A program made the translations under genes and the position numbers. Under the pieces are notes generated by a model that worked only from the letters and a program-made list of their open reading frames with translations, ran no database searches and had not been told where the DNA came from. This document shows, in pieces, positions 24,779-33,988 of a stretch of 64,000 nt of DNA. Source of the stretch: Flammeovirga sp. EKP202 (lineage in GTDB: Bacteria; Bacteroidota; Bacteroidia; Cytophagales; Flammeovirgaceae); the NCBI RefSeq assembly GCF_014534745.1, contig NZ_JACVVP010000020.1, positions 1-64,000 on the forward strand, given 5' to 3'. Numbering within the stretch: the stretch's first letter is position 1; the number at the start of each line of letters is the position of its first letter.

Positions 24779-27709
24779 TTATTTCCCGGCTTGATCTTTT
24801 CCTCTGAGTATTACAAAAGATCCTTTGATTTTTACTTCTTCGTCTCCTGAATTAAGTCTATAATTCGTTAATTCAGCTTCGTAATAATAATTTCCAGGTT
24901 CAAAAAGATTTCCTCCTTCTGTTTTTCCATCCCAATTGATTTCTATATCACCACTGTGTTCATCACTGTTGTATTCATAAATCACAGATCCCCATCGATT
25001 AATCACGGAGAACTTTACAGTTTTAACGAATCGTGGACAACGCATTGGAATAAATGTATCATTGATACCGTCACCATTCGGGCTAAAAGCATTTGGCAAT
25101 TCGTAATATGGACAATTGTCTTGAACAATAATATTACTCAAAGCACTTTCATTTCCAGAATTATCTAAAGCCGTGACAGCATAAGAACCAGATACAAATT
25201 CTCGATTAAGGAATTCATAGAAATACCCCTCTGAGAGTTCTCGGTCAGCAGGGTGATCAATTGTCATAACAGGTGCTCCAAAATCTAATTTATTAATCGC
25301 TTCTCTTGGAGTAAAATAGATATTATACTTTACAATATCCTCATCACATCCATTACCTAGCTGATTCTCCCAGGTCAATTCAACTGAGAATCTATCTTTT
25401 GCACAAGTCCTTTCACCATCTCTGAAAGGAGTAACATTACAATCATTTGGGTCGTTTAATATCACCCCATCATCATAATTTTTCAGTGTCAAAATCGGTG
25501 GACATGGTGGAATAGTATCTAATAATTCGACCGTTAATTCCTGCGTTTTATTGATTAAAGGTTCTGCGATGATGGGTTGTTGATAAGAACCCACAGTTGA
25601 TACATAATAAGAATACAACTTTCGATCGTCAAGAGGCTCAAGAGCAGTTCCATTATCGGTGTACCTTAATCCTTCTGTATTGACATAAACACTATCATAT
25701 AATGAATAATCTGGCTCATCACCTTCTACTTTTCTATATATGTAATGATAAACACCTACAGTCAGTCCACTCGCTAACATGACAGAATCAGGTGTCAAAT
25801 TCCATGGAACTGTACCACCCCATGACAAATCAACAAAATCGATTCCCGAAGATGCACTCAACTTCACGAAATTAGCAATATAAGTCGTATCAGAAGGTGA
25901 TCCATTTTCTAAAAGTTCAATTCTATAATGATAATGAATACTCACATTGTTAAGTAGACGATCCGTGAAAGTAGTGTCATTCACTCCTAAAGGACTTCCG
26001 TTTAATTTTAGGTATTCACTGTCTTCTGCTTTTTCTTCTCCATCCGCTCTGTAAATGTTGTACTGAACACTTGAAAGGTCTGCAACATCCATTGGTTTAG
26101 TCCATCTCACCAAAATTTCCCCATCATCTAAACCCGTCTCATTTACGTCAGTATTAACAATATACTGTGAATCTGGAATAAAAGCACAAGCTTCTGAAGA
26201 CGCTACACTTTCCCCGCCTTGCGGAGGTTGGAAAACTGCATAAATCCTATAACAGTAAGTGACCCCTTGCTCAACATTTCTATCAATGTAGGTATTCTGA
26301 CTTGCGTCAACCTGCCCTACATATTGGTAACCCGTCCAATTCGGCAAACCTGTTTCACAAGAAGGTTCATAATCAAATGATCCCACTTTTCTGTAGATAT
26401 AAATTTCTCTTGCATTAGAACACTCATAAGCATCCCAACTTAACGTAACTTTGTTGTCATACCTCTGTAATTCATCTGAAGTAGGAGGATTAGCAGTTAA
26501 GCCTAATGGTGGTGGTCCTAAAACATGTACATTCCAATTTTCAAGAGTTCCTAAATCTGTATTTCCAGCTGACGTTTGATCGACGGCTTCGAACGTAATC
26601 TGATAAGGTGCAGATCGAATATCATCACATGTTGGTGTCCAGGAGAATGCTCCATCCGCTTTACTATTATTCAATCCATAATAATTGACGTCAAATCCCA
26701 TATCCACGTAAGGTGAGATATCTACATCTTTTTGAGCAATTTTAAAATCAATAGGATGAGGTCCCCATTCAACGGTTGAATCAGGATTATAACATGGTTC
26801 TGTATCTTGATCTTCAGCAAAAATAATCTTTGACAACTCAGTTCCTGCTATCACACATGTGTCTGGAGGTGTCTCGATCAAGGGCCTTAAGTTGAGCGGG
26901 TCAGTAATTATAACTTGCATATCACGGTTTACAGCACCGATACGAATACCGTCTCTCCACTCTTCCACTAAAAATGCAATATTGTATTCACCAAAAACAA
27001 AAGGAGCATTCCATACTAGGTCTCCCGTAATTTCATCAATATAAAAAACGGGTGGCACCTCACAATCCTCTGTCTCTCTTGACCATTCTTCATTAGGATC
27101 ATCTGGAAAACGATAATTTTGCACTGGTGTATCTTCACCTTGTAAACAAACTGTTAAACGATAAGATAAACTATCGCCATCCACATCATAAGCACCAGCA
27201 TTGTGCACAAATTTCTGACCTACTGCACCTTTAATTACAGGTGGAATAAGTAAGAAAGGAGAACTATTCAACCCTAGAACTGGATTGATAAAAAACTCAG
27301 ATTGAATAAAGAAAGGTGTCTCTGATGAAATGTCCATATTTCTCACACCTGGATTTCGGTTTCTTTCAAAGTAGCTTACTTTATAACTTCCTGACGATGG
27401 AAATGTGTGACTCACTCTGTAGCGAATAATCTGAGTTTCCCCATCTTGTGTAAATCCCAATTCCTCAGGTGACACAATAGCATTATCAGTACCGTCTCCA
27501 AATGAAATAGTACCTTCCCCTGCCTGAACTCCTGTTACATCTCTATAAAGAATTACAGTCACCTCATAAGTCAACGAAACTTCATTGACCCTTCTCATTG
27601 TAAGGTCACCTGCTCTAATATGAGTAGCTAGCGCTTGAGTCTGAAATAAGAAACTGATTGACAATAGTATCAGTACAAAACTGACCTGCTTATATGTTTG
27701 TAAATTCAT
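24779..27709 (-). CDS. Large surface protein with gliding-motility-associated C-terminal domain
   Basis: A 976-residue secreted protein. A signal peptide (about 1-29) precedes the ATHIRAGDLTMRR start common to Bacteroidota multidomain adhesin-like proteins. Ig/cadherin-like repeats occupy about 30-400 and several fibronectin type III-like modules about 405-860. The end is a CHU_C / gliding-associated domain (AFSPNGDGINDTF at about 876, then VINRWGSVIYE), which directs export by the T9SS and attachment to the cell surface. No catalytic motif is seen. Adhesion or polymer binding is likely from the architecture. It lies between the wall-synthesis genes and a small exported protein. Confidence 0.9.
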   Translation of the reverse strand: MNLQTYKQVSFVLILLSISFLFQTQALATHIRAGDLTMRRVNEVSLTYEVTVILYRDVTGVQAGEGTISFGDGTDNAIVSPEELGFTQDGETQIIRYRVSHTFPSSGSYKVSYFERNRNPGVRNMDISSETPFFIQSEFFINPVLGLNSSPFLLIPPVIKGAVGQKFVHNAGAYDVDGDSLSYRLTVCLQGEDTPVQNYRFPDDPNEEWSRETEDCEVPPVFYIDEITGDLVWNAPFVFGEYNIAFLVEEWRDGIRIGAVNRDMQVIITDPLNLRPLIETPPDTCVIAGTELSKIIFAEDQDTEPCYNPDSTVEWGPHPIDFKIAQKDVDISPYVDMGFDVNYYGLNNSKADGAFSWTPTCDDIRSAPYQITFEAVDQTSAGNTDLGTLENWNVHVLGPPPLGLTANPPTSDELQRYDNKVTLSWDAYECSNAREIYIYRKVGSFDYEPSCETGLPNWTGYQYVGQVDASQNTYIDRNVEQGVTYCYRIYAVFQPPQGGESVASSEACAFIPDSQYIVNTDVNETGLDDGEILVRWTKPMDVADLSSVQYNIYRADGEEKAEDSEYLKLNGSPLGVNDTTFTDRLLNNVSIHYHYRIELLENGSPSDTTYIANFVKLSASSGIDFVDLSWGGTVPWNLTPDSVMLASGLTVGVYHYIYRKVEGDEPDYSLYDSVYVNTEGLRYTDNGTALEPLDDRKLYSYYVSTVGSYQQPIIAEPLINKTQELTVELLDTIPPCPPILTLKNYDDGVILNDPNDCNVTPFRDGERTCAKDRFSVELTWENQLGNGCDEDIVKYNIYFTPREAINKLDFGAPVMTIDHPADRELSEGYFYEFLNREFVSGSYAVTALDNSGNESALSNIIVQDNCPYYELPNAFSPNGDGINDTFIPMRCPRFVKTVKFSVINRWGSVIYEYNSDEHSGDIEINWDGKTEGGNLFEPGNYYYEAELTNYRLNSGDEEVKIKGSFVILRGKDQAGK

Positions 27710-27800
27710 ATTAAAATGCTATGCGTATCATTTATAGGTTTAGTCTGAATGATTGATTCATTAGTTTAATATACAAATCAATTAGCAGATTTGTCAACGA

Positions 27801-28319
27801 TTACCAGTGAATTGTTTCAGATATTTTTTCAATATCAAACAACCAACTTACTTTTTTGCCATTACACTTTAAGTGCAACATATTTCTTTGGTCTTGATGC
27901 ACGTCACAAAGTATTGTATTTTTTATTTCTAAATCCTTCACTTTTTTTACATTAGGGACCTCTAAATAGATCCAAAGTGACTGAATATCTCTCTTTTCAT
28001 CAGTCTCTTTCCCCACCCAATTCAGCGTCACATCTTTACTATTAATTTTGAGCAGCAGCTTTTCTTGAAGGTATTTCAAGATCCACTCATCACTTTTAAC
28101 CTCTTCTTTATCAGTAAATAAATGCAACTGAGGCCCACCGTTGAGTACTACACCTTCTTCCAAGTCATCAAAAAATACTTTTAAGGCTATTTCAACTCCC
28201 TTTGTGCTTTCATTATAATTTACCTCACAAACACTTAAATGTATTGGGTGAAAATTAGCTCCCATTGAAAGGAGAATACTAAATAGGACAATAGAAGGTT
28301 TAATCATTAAAAAATTCAT
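27801..28319 (-). CDS. Small exported protein, DUF6702-like
   Basis: About 172 residues. I start at the Met encoded at 28319-28317; a longer frame begins at 28352 and another Met lies four codons in. An N-terminal hydrophobic signal is followed by HPIHLSVCEVNYN, the wording typical of a Bacteroidota family (DUF6702) of single-domain exported proteins with a beta-sandwich fold. A mature HPIH start and a conserved late tryptophan region are present. The function is unknown. It is on the same strand as the gliding-associated protein, 91 bp upstream, so they may be co-transcribed. Confidence 0.75.
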   Translation of the reverse strand: MNFLMIKPSIVLFSILLSMGANFHPIHLSVCEVNYNESTKGVEIALKVFFDDLEEGVVLNGGPQLHLFTDKEEVKSDEWILKYLQEKLLLKINSKDVTLNWVGKETDEKRDIQSLWIYLEVPNVKKVKDLEIKNTILCDVHQDQRNMLHLKCNGKKVSWLFDIEKISETIHW

Positions 28320-28551
28320 ACGAAAAAGAAAATTGATTATGTTTAAAATCAAGGATAAATTATAATTCTACAAATATAATCTTTGAATTTCTCTATTTTA
28401 TTTAAGACTATTAATGTCAATTGATAATTTCATTAAATATTTTTTTTATTTTTATAAGTAAGTTAGTAATATCAATTAAAGCAGAAATTCTAATTTACTC
28501 AACTCATATATGTCTAAATTTCTGTAATCAATCTGAAACTATAATTTACAA

Positions 28552-28926
28552 ATGGGAAAAAAAATACTAGTAGCTGAAGACAGTTCAGTAATACAAAATA
28601 TCACTAGAAAAGTTTTACAATTTCAAAATTACGAAATCATTTCAGTTAAAAACGGTCAACAAGTATTAGATAAGCTAAATAAAGACCATTACGACGCTAT
28701 TCTTTTAGATATTAATATGCCAGTGATGGACGGAATGGAATGTGCTCAAAAAATTAGAGCTTTAGATGATGATTCAAAAAATGCCGTTCCAATCGTAGCT
28801 ATTACTGGAAATGCTAAAAACTATAGCATGGACGATTTCAAAGCAGTAGGTATCAATGAATATTTACCAAAACCATTGAACTTTGACAACTTAGTCAATG
28901 TGGTAAACAAAGTCACAAATAATTAA
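28552..28926 (+). CDS. Single-domain response regulator (CheY-like receiver)
   Basis: A 124-residue stand-alone receiver with the full set of functional residues: acidic pair Glu9/Asp10, phospho-acceptor Asp53, Thr85 and Lys107. There is no output domain, so it signals by protein contact or acts in a phosphorelay. No histidine kinase is nearby. It is followed after 72 bp by a small hypothetical protein and then a metallo-hydrolase on the same strand. Confidence 0.92.
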   Translation: MGKKILVAEDSSVIQNITRKVLQFQNYEIISVKNGQQVLDKLNKDHYDAILLDINMPVMDGMECAQKIRALDDDSKNAVPIVAITGNAKNYSMDDFKAVGINEYLPKPLNFDNLVNVVNKVTNN

Positions 28927-28998
28927 AAATCCTTACTTACCTACGAAGATTTCAACTGAATAAGTTACATTGCAAGATGTAATTTATTCAGTTTTTTT

Positions 28999-29292
28999 AT
29001 GTCTAATACAAAAAAGGTTATTCTAAAACCTACAAAAGGTTTACAAACTAAGCTAGAAGATTTATTTGCTGAAACGGAGTACAACCTCCGTTATGAAAAA
29101 GGAAGTTTTAAATCAGGGTACTGCTTGATCAAAAATGCAAAAGTAGCCATTATCAACAAGTACTACAGTCAAGAAGGTAAAATTCAATCCATGATTGATA
29201 TCCTCAATGAAATTAGTATTGATAGCAGTGTACTCAGCGAAAAAAATCAAGACCTTTATGCCACTGTAACTCAAGAAGGTTTCAGTCTATAA
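28999..29292 (+). CDS. Small conserved-looking protein, unknown function
   Basis: A 97-residue soluble protein that I do not recognise. It is Lys-rich at the N-terminus (KKVILKPTKGLQTKLEDLF) with a mixed alpha/beta pattern and no membrane segment or metal motif. The phrase AKVAIINKYYSQEGK in the middle looks like a buried strand and loop. It lies 72 bp after a receiver-domain gene and 23 bp before a PhnP-like gene, suggesting one operon. The gene call rests on clean frame, spacing and composition. Confidence 0.75.
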   Translation: MSNTKKVILKPTKGLQTKLEDLFAETEYNLRYEKGSFKSGYCLIKNAKVAIINKYYSQEGKIQSMIDILNEISIDSSVLSEKNQDLYATVTQEGFSL

Positions 29293-29315
29293 TTACAACT
29301 CATTTTTTAGTAATT

Positions 29316-30086
29316 ATGAAAATTACATTTTTAGGTACAGGTACTTCACAAGGTGTCCCAATTATTGGATGTCAATGCGAGGTATGCAGATCTATAGAAT
29401 ACAAGAACAAGCGATTACGTTCGTCGATACATATTGAAACTAATGATCAAAAAAGTTTGATTATAGATTCAGGACCAGACTTTCGTCAACAGGTACTCCG
29501 AGAAAAAATAACAACATTAGATGGATTGATCTTTACACATCAGCACAAAGATCATACGGCCGGAATGGATGATATTCGAGGATTTTACTTCCTGAATGAC
29601 ATGAAGCCTATTAATTTATATGGAACCGAAAGTGTTTTTGGTCAATTAAAACAAGAGTTCAGTTATATATTCGTAGAAGACAAATACCCTGGAGTTCCTT
29701 CTGTAGAACTGCATGAAGTGAAAAAAGATACGGACTTCACAATTGGAGATACTTTGATTACTCCCATTGAAGTTTGGCACAGAAAACTACCCGTTATGGG
29801 ATACAGAATTAATAATTTTGCCTATATCACTGATGCTAATAAAATTGAGGAAGATCAAATGCAAAAATTGAAGCACCTTGATGTTTTAGTATTAAATGCA
29901 TTACAACACAAACCTCACCAGTCTCACTTCAACCTCCAAGAAGCTCTTGAAGTTATTGACATTCTAAAACCAAAAAAGGCTTATTTGACACACATCAGCC
30001 ACAACCTTGGTTTGCATGCTGAAGTTGAAAAAACACTTCCTGATAATGTATCACTGGCTTATGATGGGCTTAGCTTTACACTTTAA
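29316..30086 (+). CDS. Metallo-beta-lactamase-fold hydrolase, PhnP-like
   Basis: A 256-residue metallo-hydrolase. The N-terminal GTGTSQGVP followed by three cysteines (Cys19, Cys21, Cys24) is the PhnP-type start, where they bind a structural zinc. The catalytic motif HQHKDH (75-80) supplies two-metal ligands, and a late THISHNLGLH segment adds more. PhnP cleaves phosphoribosyl cyclic phosphates, and relatives act on other cyclic phosphodiesters. No phosphonate genes are near, so the physiological substrate is open. Confidence 0.9.
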   Translation: MKITFLGTGTSQGVPIIGCQCEVCRSIEYKNKRLRSSIHIETNDQKSLIIDSGPDFRQQVLREKITTLDGLIFTHQHKDHTAGMDDIRGFYFLNDMKPINLYGTESVFGQLKQEFSYIFVEDKYPGVPSVELHEVKKDTDFTIGDTLITPIEVWHRKLPVMGYRINNFAYITDANKIEEDQMQKLKHLDVLVLNALQHKPHQSHFNLQEALEVIDILKPKKAYLTHISHNLGLHAEVEKTLPDNVSLAYDGLSFTL

Positions 30087-30107
30087 AAGAAGTTACTATT
30101 CATAAAT

Positions 30108-30153
30108 AAAAAAGCTCATTAAACAACTTAAAATTGTCTAATGAGCTTTTTTA
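30108..30153. terminator. Bidirectional terminator between PhnP-like gene and psd
   Basis: AAAGCTCATTA / TAATGAGCTTT outer stem, with A-rich and T-rich flanks on both sides, between convergent genes. Confidence 0.85.
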
Positions 30154-30167
30154 GAAATATCTTAAAA

Positions 30168-30833
30168 CTAAGCTGAAGGTAACTCTGCGATAATTGTTTC
30201 TCCTCCTCTTGTTTTTTGTTCTAAATTGACGTTGATTTTAGCGTCCAATGGTAAGAAAACATCTATTCTTGATCCAAATTTTATAAAACCAAACTCTTCT
30301 CCTTGTTTTACAGCATCTCCTTCTTTTACATACCATCTAATCCTACGTGCTAAGGCACCTGCAATCTGACGGTAAAGTACTTGAATACCATTTCCGTTTT
30401 CAGTAACAAAAGTAGTTCTTTCATTATCAGTACTTGACTTTGGGTGCCAAGCTACTAAAAATTTACCAGGGTGGTATTTAAAGAACTTGATCACTCCAGA
30501 GATAGGATTTTTACTTAAATGAACATTCAATGGAGACATAAAAATTGAGATCTGAATTCTCTTCTCATTGAAGTATTCTTCTTCTTTTGTTTCCTCTATC
30601 ACAACCACCTTGCCATCTGCAGGGGCGATCACGAGATTTTCTCCTTGAGGTATTGTTCTTCTTGGATTTCTAAAGAACTGTAGGATTAGTAAAAAGAATA
30701 TAACACTAACTGTTAAAACTACTGCATGCACTGTTTTAGCCTCAGGCATGTAATAATAAAGTGGCGCATTTAGGACTGTAAGTAAAATCAATAATGATAT
30801 AAGTAATGAATGTCCTTCCCTGTGTATTGTCAT
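30168..30833 (-). CDS. psd: Phosphatidylserine decarboxylase
   Basis: Makes phosphatidylethanolamine from phosphatidylserine. The 221-residue protein is the short bacterial type with an N-terminal hydrophobic region (about 12-55) that holds it in the inner membrane. APADGKV (68-74) and the self-cleavage site FGSR with Ser188 are present; cleavage there creates the pyruvoyl cofactor and splits the chain into beta and alpha parts. It appears monocistronic. Usually pssA is adjacent; it is not in this window. Confidence 0.95.
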   Translation of the reverse strand: MTIHREGHSLLISLLILLTVLNAPLYYYMPEAKTVHAVVLTVSVIFFLLILQFFRNPRRTIPQGENLVIAPADGKVVVIEETKEEEYFNEKRIQISIFMSPLNVHLSKNPISGVIKFFKYHPGKFLVAWHPKSSTDNERTTFVTENGNGIQVLYRQIAGALARRIRWYVKEGDAVKQGEEFGFIKFGSRIDVFLPLDAKINVNLEQKTRGGETIIAELPSA

Positions 30834-30972
30834 GAATGTGTTTAAAATAAACTATTTATTATCTCCAGTAACTCTTATTTCATTTATTCAGATAATGAAA
30901 TAAACACCGGTTAATGATAAAACATACAAATGTAGTATTTCTTATGAAATTTTTATCTTAATATGAATAAAA

Positions 30973-31950
30973 CTAATGTCCACCACCGATAATTCTCAAC
31001 CTTTTTCTATTCCGTTTCTCTTTTCTTTGGAGTTTTCCTTGTTGTCTCTGTGACTTTGCTTTTTTATCCTTGGAACGCTTACGTTTCACATCACCTCTAT
31101 GAACATCTCCATACTTTTGATTTTGTCTATACTTATAACTATTCCCCCTTACAACTGCACCTCCTAAGACTGCATGAGAGTGTTCCTGTTGTACTCCACA
31201 AGTCTTTATCGGGCAAAGCGGCTTTCTTTGTTTTATGGTATAAGCCACTTTTACCTCGGCAGACATTCTTGTCAGAAAAAAAGAAGAATTCGTACTTCCA
31301 TCATAATCCAGAAGGCCATTATTAGGGAGCTGTGCAGCCGAACTAGCATAATAGAAATTAGTATTCAACATACCTGTTATACTAATTCTGTCTGTTACAT
31401 ATTTTGTATACCCCACACCTAAACCTAATCCAATTCCCGCTGTACCATTTGAACCTTCCATGCTAATCGTATCCATTTCAGAGATTATCTGACCAGTAGA
31501 TGTAATTTTACTAGAATGATAAGAAGGTGCTACTCTCACAAAGAAACTCTCGTGAATGTATGGTAAGAAAGAGTTTTGGAAAAACTTTAATAGATAAAAA
31601 TCTCCATAGACCGTAAAGTCTACAAATTGAGCCTCAGATGAAGCGGTTTGAAATGCTGAATTAGAAGAGTTTGAATAATAGGTATTGGCATAGCGAAAAC
31701 CTACAGCTATTCCATCTTTTACTAAATAATCTGATGACAAATTCCATCCCCAACCCCAACTTAACCCAGGATAACTAACCCCGGTCATTGAATTTGTAGA
31801 CGAAATACTTTCTTTCCATTTACTTGAAAAAATATTCTCAGATTGAAATCCTATACCTGCCTTCCATACAGCATATTGAGCTTTCCCTTCTTTTGAAAAG
31901 CACAACAAAAAAGCAACTATTATTAGTTTATAAAAAAAATTACGAGGCAT
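30973..31950 (-). CDS. Outer-membrane beta-barrel-like protein with basic C-terminal tail
   Basis: A 325-residue protein with a signal peptide ending GKAQ (about 1-24). Alternating hydrophobic and polar strands through about residue 245 resemble the small outer-membrane barrels common in Bacteroidota. After residue 245 it changes character: CPIKTCGVQQEHSHAVLGG, then about 50 residues extremely rich in Lys, Arg and Gln, ending GGGH. Such a basic tail is odd for a barrel, whose last residue is normally an aromatic strand end. It could bind nucleic acid, polysaccharide or a periplasmic partner. I do not recognise the family. Confidence 0.75.
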   Translation of the reverse strand: MPRNFFYKLIIVAFLLCFSKEGKAQYAVWKAGIGFQSENIFSSKWKESISSTNSMTGVSYPGLSWGWGWNLSSDYLVKDGIAVGFRYANTYYSNSSNSAFQTASSEAQFVDFTVYGDFYLLKFFQNSFLPYIHESFFVRVAPSYHSSKITSTGQIISEMDTISMEGSNGTAGIGLGLGVGYTKYVTDRISITGMLNTNFYYASSAAQLPNNGLLDYDGSTNSSFFLTRMSAEVKVAYTIKQRKPLCPIKTCGVQQEHSHAVLGGAVVRGNSYKYRQNQKYGDVHRGDVKRKRSKDKKAKSQRQQGKLQRKEKRNRKRLRIIGGGH

Positions 31951-32053
31951 TAATTTAGATTTCTATTTTGATAAGATATAAAACTCCTATGCAACTACTA
32001 TGCAAGTTTAGTTTTACACCTGTAAATAAATTCCATTTTAGTGTTTAAAAAGC

Positions 32054-32087
32054 AAAAAAAAGAGTTCCCGAAACTCGAAAACTCTTT
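32054..32087 (-). terminator. Terminator after small-protein paralog 1
   Basis: On the minus strand AGAGTT / AACTCT arms followed by a run of T. It follows the conserved 26-nt element. Confidence 0.7.
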
Positions 32088-32099
32088 CCTCTTAAACTA

Positions 32100-32125
32100 A
32101 ACTAACAAACAAACTTTCAACTAAT
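32100..32125 (-). repeat. Conserved 3' element, copy 1
   Basis: A 26-nt sequence, on the minus strand beginning ATTAGTTGAAAGTTTGTTTG, lying 30 bp after the stop of paralog 1 and just before its terminator. It differs at one base from the other two copies. Confidence 0.7.
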
Positions 32126-32154
32126 AAAATCTTATTAGGTTATAAGTAAGTTCC

Positions 32155-32505
32155 TTACGATGCTTGGCGAACCTCTACATCAGCTATAAGTGATGTCATG
32201 TTTTCTAAAACATGATCAACCACAAAAGATGGAACTTCTCTTCCTATTATATTTTTATAATCTTCTCTAGTATAGAAAAGGTGTAAATTTCTTGATTGGC
32301 TAAACAATTCGTAAATTCTTGATTCTACATATTGTTGTAATGCAAAATTGAATAATACAGTAGTATCAACTACTTCGTTTTCACTATCAATAATCACATC
32401 ATATATAGGAGTCATAACTCCTTCTAATTGTGTTATTTTAAGTGTTCCATAAATTGTTTCATTTGAAGAATGGTCTGTATAAACGAAGTTAAATTTGATA
32501 ATCAT
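32155..32505 (-). CDS. Small protein, paralog 1 of a local family
   Basis: A 116-residue cytoplasmic-looking protein that I do not recognise. The N-terminal half is beta-rich and the C-terminal half helical. Shared with the next two small genes are the pattern ESRIYELF...R (about 78-90), a YTREDYKNIIGREVP helix pair, and the C-terminal VEVRQAS (VELRHAS in paralog 2). Its mRNA ends with the conserved 26-nt element and a terminator. The family may be lineage-specific. Function unknown. Confidence 0.75.
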   Translation of the reverse strand: MIIKFNFVYTDHSSNETIYGTLKITQLEGVMTPIYDVIIDSENEVVDTTVLFNFALQQYVESRIYELFSQSRNLHLFYTREDYKNIIGREVPSFVVDHVLENMTSLIADVEVRQAS

Positions 32506-32800
32506 CTAGGTTACTATTTTAAATTGTCAGCGATATTTGTTTCAGTAGATCTTTGTTAAATCCACGTTTGCAATCAAGTAAATTTCAGGTAAGTGCACAA
32601 AAAAATAATAGTAAAAAACACACTAATAAAGAAATAGTACAATATTTTCTTTCTAAAAACGCATTTAAAAGGCTGTTTTAGATGATTTTTAGTAAACAAA
32701 ATTTAATAAATGAATATTCTCTCATTAGTTATTATCACAAAATATAATTTTACCAGAAAAAATAATTCTTCATAAAATGAAAAATTTAAAATTCTGAATA
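32506..32800. other. AT-rich spacer in the small-protein array
   Basis: About 295 bp without a convincing frame. It presumably holds the promoter of paralog 1, but no clear TTTG / TAnnTTTG pair is visible on the minus strand. Confidence 0.4.
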
Positions 32801-32833
32801 AAAAAAAGAACCTGTAAATCTTACAGGTTCTTT
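32801..32833 (-). terminator. Terminator after small-protein paralog 2
   Basis: AGAACCTGTAA / TTACAGGTTCT, an 11-bp perfect stem with a 3-nt loop, followed on the minus strand by TTTTTTT. Confidence 0.85.
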
Positions 32834-32836
32834 CTC

Positions 32837-32862
32837 AACTAACAAACAAACTTCCAACTAAT
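32837..32862 (-). repeat. Conserved 3' element, copy 2
   Basis: On the minus strand it begins ATTAGTTGGAAGTTTGTTTG and ends GTTAGTT. It is identical over 26 nt to copy 3 and lies 50 bp after the paralog 2 stop, next to the terminator. Confidence 0.75.
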
Positions 32863-32911
32863 TTTTAAAGCAATAAGCTATTTTATGGGTTGTAATATTT
32901 TAATATCTTAA

Positions 32912-33265
32912 TTAAGAAGCGTGACGTAATTCCACTTCTGTAGTAAGGATTTCAAATTCATAGAGTTTATCTTTAATGATGTCATAAGACAATTCTTTAG
33001 AGAGTACTGTATAATAATCTTCTAAAGTAGCATCTATGCATTGTTCTCTAAACTCAAGAAAAGTTTCATAAACTCTTGTTTCTGCAAATTGATTAATTCC
33101 CATCTTCAATAACTTTAATCTTTCGATCTCCGTTAATCGCTCTCCATTTGTTTCTATATCATATCTCAAAAGGTTGTGTTTTGATGATACTTGTAAGAAA
33201 ACTGAAAAATTGATATCAGAATACTTCAATTCTCCTTCTAATGTGATTTTATGATATACGTTCAT
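32912..33265 (-). CDS. Small protein, paralog 2 of a local family
   Basis: A 117-residue protein of the same family as its neighbour: beta-rich N-terminus, then ETRVYETFLEFRE (about 62-74), TLEDYYTVLSKEL and the C-terminal VELRHAS. Overall identity to paralog 1 is low by eye, but the order of motifs and the last residues match. It has its own terminator, so each paralog appears to be transcribed separately. Function unknown; no toxin, DNA-binding or membrane motif is visible. Confidence 0.75.
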   Translation of the reverse strand: MNVYHKITLEGELKYSDINFSVFLQVSSKHNLLRYDIETNGERLTEIERLKLLKMGINQFAETRVYETFLEFREQCIDATLEDYYTVLSKELSYDIIKDKLYEFEILTTEVELRHAS

Positions 33266-33533
33266 GGGACAGGCTTTTTGGTAGGAACTAAATTTTTATA
33301 TTATTCAAGGCCTAGCGACTTTGTTTAATAACTCTAAATAATTGTAAATATTTCAATTGTACAATATAATTAACCGTATGATATACATTTTATTAAAATA
33401 GTGATATGAATTACTTTATATTCTTATATTTTAAAATGTTTTTTTTCTAAGTCTCAGGAACTTTTTCGGCAGGACACAATACATGAATGGACTTTAAAAA
33501 AATTGCTTGAAAGAAATACCTTTTGTTATAAAA

Positions 33534-33567
33534 CAAAAAAAAGTACCAATCCTCTGATTGGTACTTT
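33534..33567 (-). terminator. Terminator after small-protein paralog 3
   Basis: AAAGTACCAATC / GATTGGTACTTT on the minus strand with a short loop and a T-run. Unlike the other two paralogs, no conserved 26-nt element precedes it. 33266-33533 otherwise shows no gene. Confidence 0.85.
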
Positions 33568-33580
33568 GAATTCTTTCTAA

Positions 33581-33838
33581 TTATAGGAGATCAACTTTGT
33601 CTAGGACCTCTTTGGGAACCTCTTTTGATAATTCATCAATACAATCTTGCAATGACACGTGCTGTCTTATCTTTCTTAAGGACAAGAAACGCTCATAAAG
33701 TAATGATTTGCATTCGTTTAGTGTTATTGTTTCATTTGCAATTTGATGATTAACAGTTGACAGTGAATAATTTAAAGTTATTGTAGACTTAGTTATGAAA
33801 GAATTTTGATAATAAGATTTAGTAGAGTGTACGGTCAT
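33581..33838 (-). CDS. Small protein, shortened paralog 3 of a local family
   Basis: An 85-residue relative of the two preceding genes. It keeps the central LLYERFLSLRK (about 46-56) and VSLQDCIDELSKEVP segments but has a shorter N-terminal sheet and stops just where the others continue to the VELRHAS end. It may be a truncated or decaying copy, or a minimal version. A terminator follows 13 bp after the stop. The confidence is lower because of its size. Confidence 0.6.
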   Translation of the reverse strand: MTVHSTKSYYQNSFITKSTITLNYSLSTVNHQIANETITLNECKSLLYERFLSLRKIRQHVSLQDCIDELSKEVPKEVLDKVDLL

Positions 33839-33949
33839 ATAAACAGGTAAATGTTAAAAGAAGTGTGTTAATAATCTTTAATTTCAACAAATTATATTTA
33901 CTATCAAAGTAAAATTGTAATTTTAACACTTTACTATATAAACAAAAAA

Positions 33950-33973
33950 AGAATCTATAAATATTATAGATTC
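33950..33973 (-). terminator. Terminator downstream of the DUF5675 gene
   Basis: AGAATCTATA / TATAGATTCT hairpin with minus-strand T-run after it, about 195 bp after the DUF5675-SH3 stop. It directly follows copy 3 of the 26-nt element. Confidence 0.8.
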
Positions 33974-33988
33974 TTTTCACTAAAACTA

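Noticed and set aside
31050-31422. Two plus-strand frames (91 and 82 codons) inside the barrel-like gene
   Set aside because: They are antisense shadows overlapping each other, of odd composition, caused by the Lys/Arg-rich tail.
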